In this document: in pieces, positions 25,887-32,400 of the stretch | Numbering within the stretch: position 1 is the first letter of the stretch | Layout: every line of letters begins with the position of its first letter | Assembly: GCF_036186745.1 (NCBI RefSeq) | Contig: NZ_CP108086.1 | Location: 372,001-436,000 of the forward strand | Direction: 5' to 3' | DNA: 64,000 nt | Origin: Microbispora hainanensis | GTDB lineage: Bacteria; Actinomycetota; Actinomycetes; Streptosporangiales; Streptosporangiaceae | Translations under genes and position numbers: made by a program | Notes under the pieces: model-generated | What the model saw: the letters and a program-made list of their open reading frames with translations, nothing else | What the model was told of the DNA's origin: nothing | The model's database searches: none

Positions 25887-27971
25887 TCAGCCGTTCTCCG
25901 AGTCGAGCAGGGCGTCGATCTCCTCGTCCGACAGGCCCGCGAGCTCGTCGAGCAGCCCGGCCAGCTCCTCGTCGTCGGCGTCGGCGAGCTGCCGCTCCTC
26001 GATCGCCTTGGCGACCTCGGCGACGGTGAACGAGGTGGTGTAGAGCGTGTCGAAGGGCAGCTCGACGCCGAACTCGGCACGCACCCGCGCCATGAACTGC
26101 ACCAGCCGCAGCGAGTGGCCGCCGAGCTGGAAGAAGCCGTCGCTCACGGAAGCAGGCGCCACGTCGAGCAGCTCGGCCCACATCCGCATGACGGCCGCCT
26201 CGACGGGGCTCGCCCCCGCCACCTCCGTCATGTGGCGGCCGGCCCGCATGGCGTCGAGGATCGCGTCGGCGCCGGTCAGCCGGGTCGCGATCCGTTCGAC
26301 CGACGCCCATCCGGCGGGCCCGGCGGGTTCGACCGAGCCGGTGGTCCCGGCGGGCCCCGCTGCCCTCTCCTCAGCAGGGCCCGGCGTGTGGACGACGGCG
26401 GCCGCGTCGGCCGCGTCGAGGACATACCAGGCCGACTCCTCGCCGTACGGCTCGACCTTCGCGGGCAGCGCGGCGAGGAAGTCCCTGGCCGGCCGGTTGC
26501 GCTCGGTCTCCCGGAACGCCAGGGCCACCCGGGCCAGCCCGCGCTCCCGCGCGAGCGCCCCCAGGTGCGCGAGCATGCGGTGCTCCACCCCGCGCCCGAG
26601 CGCCCGGCAGCTCAGCAGGAACGCGCCCACGCGCAGCGTGTCGCCGTCCGTACGCACGTCGGTGAGGCCGACGACGCCGTAGTCGCCGAAGCGGTCGCGC
26701 ACGTCCACGACGAACTTCTCGTCGCCGTCCAGGCGGCGCGTCCCCGAGAGGTTGAACTGATTGGTCCGCTCGGCGAGCTGCGCGGCCCGCGCCTCGTGCT
26801 CGGGACCTGCCGGGGTGATGGTCACCCGCAGGTCGAGCGTGGCGAAGAAGTCGGCGAGGGACATCTCGCCCCTGGCCTGCTCGCGCTGCCGTTCCTCCTG
26901 GTAGCGCCGGGTGCGCTCGCGGTCGGCCTCGGTGACCGCGGCCAGGTCGAGCGGCCAGCAGTGCCGCAGGAAGGCCGCCGCCTCGGCGGCGTCCGCCGGG
27001 AGCCTGAGCGTCAGCACCTCGGGGCAGCCGGCCCGCACCTCGGCGCACTCGACCGGGCTGTCGTCGAGGAAGACGAAGGAGTCGAGCCCGAGGCCGAGCT
27101 CGGCGGCGACCGAGCGCAGCGAGACCGACTTGGCGTCCCACCCGACGCGCATCGCGGCGATGTCGTCCAGGCCGACCGGCAGCTCCGGATGCCGCGCGAA
27201 CACCTCGCGGACGTCCTTCTCCTCGTTCTTGCTGCACAGGCACAGCAGCCTGCCCGCGGCGACCTGGCGGGCCAGCTCGCGCCAGATCTCCAGCCGCTCG
27301 GGGCCGATGACGACGCCGTCGGGGCCGTCCTCGCCGACCACGCCGTCCCAGAGCGTGCCGTCGCAGTCCACGGCGACGACCTTGGGACGCGGGGTGGTCA
27401 TGGCGTGCAGGCGGCGGACGGCCGCGGCGGCCAGTGCGGCGAAATAGCGGTCGGTGTAGGGCACGTTGCCGGTCCGGTCGGCGAAGGCGTCGTGCACCTC
27501 GTCCGGCCCCGGCTCGTACGGCTCGGCGGAGGTGAGCACGGAGACGGCCCGGTCGTCCTCGAACGCCCGGACCAGCCGGGACGCGAGGCGCGCGTGCACC
27601 TCGGGCGAGCCGTGCTCGGGCGAGGGAGGGCAGACGACGAGCACGTGCGGACTGCCCGACCCGCGCGCCGAGGTGCGCAGCGCGGCGGCGAGGTCGGTGG
27701 CGACGGCCTCCGCCTCGTCGAGCCCGTCCTGCCCGGCGGACGGATCCTCGGCCACCAGGTCTTCCGCCCGGACCAGTACGACGGCGGCGCGGGCCCGGCC
27801 GAGCACGCTGCCCGAGTCGAGCAGCGAGGGGAAGACCTGGTCGTACGGCGCGAAGGCGACGGCCTCCTCGGCGTCCCCGTGGATGCCGAGTTCGGCGAGC
27901 CAGAACCGCAGGGCGTCCCCGAGCGGCTCGGCGGTGAAGGTCGCGGCGACCCCAAGCCCGATCTTGTTCAC
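25887..27971 (-). CDS. FkbH-like HAD-family glyceryltransferase/phosphatase fused to a carrier protein
   Basis: 694 aa. N-terminal domain about 1-190; HAD-IIIC domain from 195 (VVAVDCDGTLWDGVVGED, LLCLCSKNEEKDV, FVFLDDSPVECAEV); GNAT-like domain about 360-520; carrier-protein domain about 600-675 with FQLGGHSLRLVQFMARVR giving the phosphopantetheine Ser; a short acidic helical tail (ELAGLSDEEIDALLDSE). FkbH proteins load glyceryl from 1,3-bisphosphoglycerate onto a carrier protein. Here the carrier is built in. No dehydrogenases for methoxymalonyl formation are nearby, so a glyceryl unit may be used directly. It lies between the dioxygenase and glycosyltransferase genes in one operon. Confidence 0.9.
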   Translation of the reverse strand: MNKIGLGVAATFTAEPLGDALRFWLAELGIHGDAEEAVAFAPYDQVFPSLLDSGSVLGRARAAVVLVRAEDLVAEDPSAGQDGLDEAEAVATDLAAALRTSARGSGSPHVLVVCPPSPEHGSPEVHARLASRLVRAFEDDRAVSVLTSAEPYEPGPDEVHDAFADRTGNVPYTDRYFAALAAAAVRRLHAMTTPRPKVVAVDCDGTLWDGVVGEDGPDGVVIGPERLEIWRELARQVAAGRLLCLCSKNEEKDVREVFARHPELPVGLDDIAAMRVGWDAKSVSLRSVAAELGLGLDSFVFLDDSPVECAEVRAGCPEVLTLRLPADAAEAAAFLRHCWPLDLAAVTEADRERTRRYQEERQREQARGEMSLADFFATLDLRVTITPAGPEHEARAAQLAERTNQFNLSGTRRLDGDEKFVVDVRDRFGDYGVVGLTDVRTDGDTLRVGAFLLSCRALGRGVEHRMLAHLGALARERGLARVALAFRETERNRPARDFLAALPAKVEPYGEESAWYVLDAADAAAVVHTPGPAEERAAGPAGTTGSVEPAGPAGWASVERIATRLTGADAILDAMRAGRHMTEVAGASPVEAAVMRMWAELLDVAPASVSDGFFQLGGHSLRLVQFMARVRAEFGVELPFDTLYTTSFTVAEVAKAIEERQLADADDEELAGLLDELAGLSDEEIDALLDSENG

Positions 27972-27998
27972 TTCGGTGTCCCTTCGAACGGCGCCTGA

Positions 27999-28925
27999 TC
28001 AGTCGGACATGGCCACGAGGATGCGGCGGGAGCCGGTGAAGGGCCTGCGGCCGTGCCCGACCAGCACGTTGTCGATCAGCAGCAGGTCGCCCTCCCGCCA
28101 GTCGACGTCCACCGCGTTGTCCAGGCCCCGGTCGCGCACCTGGATCACGTACTCGCCGGGGATCGGGGCGCCGTCGGGGAACGTCACCGACTGGGGCAGC
28201 TCCTCCGGCGGCATGAGTTCGGCGAGCATGGCGGCGGCCTCGTCGCCGATCGAGGCGGGATGCCACTGGTCGGCCTGGTTGAACCACACCTCGGCGCCGG
28301 TCACGGGATGGCGGGTGGTGGCCGGCCTGACCTGGGAGATCCGCACGCCGCCGTCGGGCCGCCACTGCCAGTCCGCGCCGATGCCGTCGAGGAACTCGGC
28401 CACCTGGTCGCGGTCCCCGGTCTCGAACGTCTCCTGCCAGCTCTTGCCGAGCCCGCGGCCGGCGTGGAGGTTCTGGGTGTAGCGCACGCCCTTGGCGAAG
28501 GCGTCCCTGACCTCGTCGTCGAGCGACTCCAGCCAGCGCACGCCGTCCACGACGGGGGTGGCCCCACCGGTCTCCGCCGCCTTCTCGCAGTAGAACAGCA
28601 GCCGCGAGGGCCAGGTGGCGGAGTAGGACAGCTCGTTGTGCATGGAGATCGTGTATTCGGGCGGATACTCGGTCGAGGTGTAGACGTTGCCGCCGACCTT
28701 GGTGCGGGGCGAGTTGCCGTGCACGTACGCCAGGCGGTTGGGCAGCAGCATGTCCATGACGGGATCGAGGGTCTCGGGCGTGACGCCGAACCCCCGGAAG
28801 ACGAGCGCCTTCTCGTGGACCAGCAGGTCGCCCACGTTCAGCTCGCGCAGCCGGTGCAGCAGCCCCTCGGGCGTGGCGGCGACGCCGTCCGGGGCTATTT
28901 CCAAGGGCTTCCAGAAGTCGTCCAT
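27999..28925 (-). CDS. TauD/TfdA-type Fe(II)/2-oxoglutarate dioxygenase (SyrP/AsnO-like)
   Basis: 308 aa from ATG 28925 behind GAAGGAGGACGC. The iron site is HxE rather than HxD (MHNELSYSATWPSRLLFYCE near residue 97), as in AsnO and clavaminate synthase. The distal His is in NVLVGHGRRPFTGSRRILVA and its Arg binds 2-oxoglutarate. Such enzymes beta-hydroxylate free or carrier-bound amino acids. Given the Asn-like code of the partner NRPS, 3-hydroxylation of Asn is an attractive inference. First gene of the minus-strand operon. Confidence 0.9.
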   Translation of the reverse strand: MDDFWKPLEIAPDGVAATPEGLLHRLRELNVGDLLVHEKALVFRGFGVTPETLDPVMDMLLPNRLAYVHGNSPRTKVGGNVYTSTEYPPEYTISMHNELSYSATWPSRLLFYCEKAAETGGATPVVDGVRWLESLDDEVRDAFAKGVRYTQNLHAGRGLGKSWQETFETGDRDQVAEFLDGIGADWQWRPDGGVRISQVRPATTRHPVTGAEVWFNQADQWHPASIGDEAAAMLAELMPPEELPQSVTFPDGAPIPGEYVIQVRDRGLDNAVDVDWREGDLLLIDNVLVGHGRRPFTGSRRILVAMSD

Positions 28926-29047
28926 GCGTCCTCCTTCTGCGCGCGATCCGGCCGCGGCCGAGCACGGGGAAAAGTCGAATTAAGGAGGCAGGCGGGCCCT
29001 CGAATAAGCGGCGCCCCTGCGGAAAGAGATTCCGGCGGCCAACATAG

Positions 29048-29062
29048 AACCCGGATCGGGTT
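29048..29062. promoter_or_regulatory. Inverted repeat AACCCG-GAT-CGGGTT
   Basis: Perfect 6-bp arms around GAT. It sits 123-137 nt upstream of the dioxygenase start, within reach of that promoter. Confidence 0.4.
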
Positions 29063-29070
29063 ACGCGCAA

Positions 29071-29082
29071 GAAACATGTTTC
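29071..29082. promoter_or_regulatory. Palindrome GAAACATGTTTC
   Basis: A perfect 12-bp palindrome, 8 bp from the previous repeat. Possible operator of the dioxygenase-FkbH-glycosyltransferase operon. Confidence 0.4.
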
Positions 29083-29132
29083 ATCCGGTCCGCTCGACGG
29101 CGCCAGTCAAATTCTCCGACATATGCCTGTGT

Positions 29133-29151
29133 CCGTCGGCAATGCCGACGG
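29133..29151. promoter_or_regulatory. 19-bp palindrome CCGTCGGCA-A-TGCCGACGG
   Basis: Perfect 9-bp arms around one base. It is central in the divergent region, so it could serve either operon. It differs from the CebR-type box, suggesting a second regulator. Confidence 0.5.
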
Positions 29152-29280
29152 CTGCTCATGTTCGGTCACCCGCAATCGCTGACGGAAGGTCGATTTCCCA
29201 ATACTCTGCGCACGTGATCGCAGGTGAAAGTGAGGCTTGCGTTACCCAGCGTGCATCCCGTATCGTAAAATAATCACTTT

Positions 29281-29298
29281 CGTGGGAGCGCTCCCACG
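29281..29298. promoter_or_regulatory. CebR/CelR-type LacI-family operator upstream of the NRPS gene
   Basis: CGTGGGAGC and GCTCCCACG make a perfect 18-bp palindrome containing TGGGAGCGCTCCCA. That 14-mer is the published binding site of CebR in Streptomyces and CelR in Thermobifida, LacI-family repressors released by cello-oligosaccharides. It lies directly after a -10-like TAAAAT (29266-29271), so a bound repressor would block NRPS transcription. No lacI-type gene is in the window, so the repressor must be encoded elsewhere. Confidence 0.8.
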
Positions 29299-29430
29299 CA
29301 TCTCGGCTCAACGCGGCGAGATACGCGGCGACGTCCTGCGGAATCGACGATCAAGCGTTTTCTGGTTCAACCACTTTTCTGCGTGGTCAGCTGGTCCTGC
29401 GCATTGTCTGCGCAGAGAGGAGAACGCTCG

Positions 29431-32400
29431 GTGACGATAACGCCGACGACTGACAACGAGCATTTAATAGCGTCGCTTTCCCCACGCAGGCAGGAGGCGC
29501 TGCGCCGGCTGCTTGCGGCCAGGGCCGCCAAGGCCGCCGCCGCCAACGCGATCACCCCGCGCGGCGAGGGACCCGCCCCCTGCTCCTACGAGCAGACCCA
29601 GATGTGGCTCGGCGCCCGCTTCGCCGAGGGCGCCCCGGCGCCCAACGCCACGATCGGCCTGCGGCTCACCGGCCCGCTCGACCTCCGGGCCCTGACCATC
29701 GCCCTGGACAGCCTGGTCGAACGCCACGAGATCCTGCGTACGGTCTACGAGGGCGACGGGCACGAGCCCCGGCAGGTCATCCTCGACCCCGGGCCCGCGC
29801 CGCTCGACGTCGTGGACCTGCGGGAGCTGCCGGAGGCCGAGCGGGAGGCCCGGGCCCGGGAGATCACGTGCAGGGCCGCCGTCGAACGCTTCGACCTCGA
29901 GGCCGGGCCGGTCCACCGTACGACGCTGGTGCGGCTGGCCGACGAGGACCACGTGCTGATGTTCGTCTGCCACCACATCGCGTGCGACGGGTGGTCGGTC
30001 GGCATCATCGTGGACGAGCTGACCAGCGTGTACGCGTCCGCCCACGAGGGCAGGCCCGCCGAGGTGACCGCGCCCCCGCTCCAGTACGCCGACTACGCGG
30101 CCTGGTCGCGGCGTGAGCTGACCGGCGAGCAGCGCGAGCGGCGGCTCGCCCACTGGCGCGACCGGCTCGACGGCGCGAGCGCGGTGGAGCTGCCCATCGC
30201 GCGGGACGGCCAGGCCGTCACCGAGGGCAACCGGAGCGACTGCCACCTGTTCACGCTGCCGGAGGAGGTCCTGCGGGCGCTGCGGGAGGCCGGCGGCCCC
30301 GGGACCACCCCGTTCGTGGCCCTGCTCACGGTCTTCTCGATGCTGCTCGCGCGATACACCGGGCAGGGCGACCTGACGATCGCCACGGTGGACGGCGGGC
30401 GGCGCCGCGTGGAGCTGGAGCCGGTGCTGGGCTGCTTCGTCAACGCCCTGCCGCTGCGCGCCGACCTGTCCGGCGACCCGTCGTTCCGGGAGGCGGCGGC
30501 CGGGATCCGGCGCAGGCTCGGCGAGGCGCTCGCCAACCACCTGCCGTTCTCGGAGCTGGCCGGGGCGCTGAGCGACCGGGACGCCCGCAACTTCTCGCTG
30601 TCGACCGTCGGCTTCTCGCTGCGCGTCTTCCGCGACCAGCGCGGGCGCTGGCCCGGGCTGGAGGCGTCGGTCTGGGAGCACGAGGTCGACGACTTCACCT
30701 ACGACCTCGCGCTGCTGGTGCACCTGAACGGCGCCGGCGACCCCGAGCTCTACCTGACCTACCAGAAGGACCGGTTCGACGCCGACGCCGTCGCCCGGAT
30801 GGCCGGGCACTACCGGGCGCTGGCCGAGCGCATCGCCGCCGCCCCGGACACCCCGCTGGCCGGCCTGGAGCTGCTCACCGACGCCGAGCGCGAGGTGGTG
30901 CTGGACGACTGGAACGACTCGGCCCGGCCCTACCCGGACGTCGCCCTGCCCGAGCTGCTGGAGCGCCACGCGGACTCCGACGCGGTCGCGGTCGCCTTCG
31001 AGGGCCGCACGACCACCTACGCCGAGCTGCACGCCCGCGCCAACCAGGTCGCTCACCTGCTGCGCGAGCGGGGCATCGGCCCGGAGGACACGGTGGGCGT
31101 GCTGCTCGACCGGAGCCCGGATCTCATCGCCTGCCTGCTTGGCGTGTGGAAGGCGGGCGCGGCCTACCTGCCGATGGATCCCAAGTTCCCCGCACAGCGC
31201 GTGCACGACATGCTGTCGATCGCCGCGACCCCGCTGGTCCTGACCTCAGCGGGTTACGCGCATCTGTTCGAGGGCGTCGAGGTGGTCGACGTGGGCGGCG
31301 GCCTGCTCGACGGGCAGCCGCGCGACCCGGTCGGCGTGCCGTACGACATCGACCGGCTGGCGTATGTGATCTTCACCTCGGGATCGACGGGCAAGCCGAA
31401 GGGCGTGCAGGTCACCCACCGCGGGCTGGTGAACCACGTGTGGTGGGCCGTGGAGGACCTGGCGTCCCAGGGCGACGGCGGCGCGCCGCTGTTCGGCTCG
31501 GTGGCGTTCGACCTCGTGGTGCCCAACCTGTGGGCGCCGCTCGTCACAGGCCACCGGGTCACCGTGCTGCCGCAGGACTTCGACATGGGCGAGCTGGGCT
31601 CGCTGCTGGTGGCGGGCGGGCCGTACGCCTTCATCAAGTGCACCCCCGGGCACCTGGAGGTGCTCGGTCACCAGATCGACGCCCGGCAGGCCGCCGCGCT
31701 CGCCGGGAAGATCGTCGTCGCGGGCGAGGCGCTGCCCGGCTCGATGGCCAACCGCTGGCTGGAGATGCTCGGCCCGGGCCGGCTGATCAACGAGTACGGC
31801 CCCACCGAGGCGTCGGTCGGCACGTGCATCTATCCCGTGCGGGACGCCCAGCTCGTGGAGGTCGTCCCGATCGGGCGCCCGCTGCCCAACATGCGGATGT
31901 ACGTCCTGGACGCCAACCGCCGGCTGCAGCCGGTCGGCGTGCCGGGCGAGCTGTACGTCGGCGGCGTGGGCGTGACCCGCGGGTACATGAACCGGCCGGA
32001 CCTCACCGAGGAACGGTTCCTGCCGGATCCCTTCAACCCGGGCGGCCGGATGTACCGCACCGGCGACCGGGTGGCCTGGACCCGCGACGGGAACGTGGCC
32101 TTCCTGGGCCGGTTCGACGACCAGGTGAAGATCCGCGGCTACCGCATCGAGCTGGACGAGGTGCGGGCGGCCGTCCTCGATCACCCCGGGGTGCGCGACG
32201 CGGTCGTCACCGTCCACGCGTTCACCTCCGAGGACAAGCGGCTCGTCGCCTACTACGTCCCCACCGGTCCGGAGCTGTCCGATCTGGCGGACCACTGCGC
32301 GGAACGGCTGCCGGACTACATGGTCCCGTCGGTGTTCGTGCCGCTTGCGACCATCCCGCTCAACGCCAACGGCAAGGTGGACCGCAAGGCGCTGCCCGAT

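Larger units (their letters stand above)
28926..29430. other. 505-bp divergent regulatory region of the NRPS cluster
   Basis: This gap separates the dioxygenase operon (minus) from the NRPS gene (plus) and contains no convincing gene. It is less GC-rich than its surroundings and holds four perfect inverted repeats (29048-29062, 29071-29082, 29133-29151, 29281-29298), listed separately. A -10-like TAAAAT at 29266-29271 would place the NRPS transcript start immediately before the last palindrome and leave an mRNA leader of about 150 nt. Confidence 0.7.
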
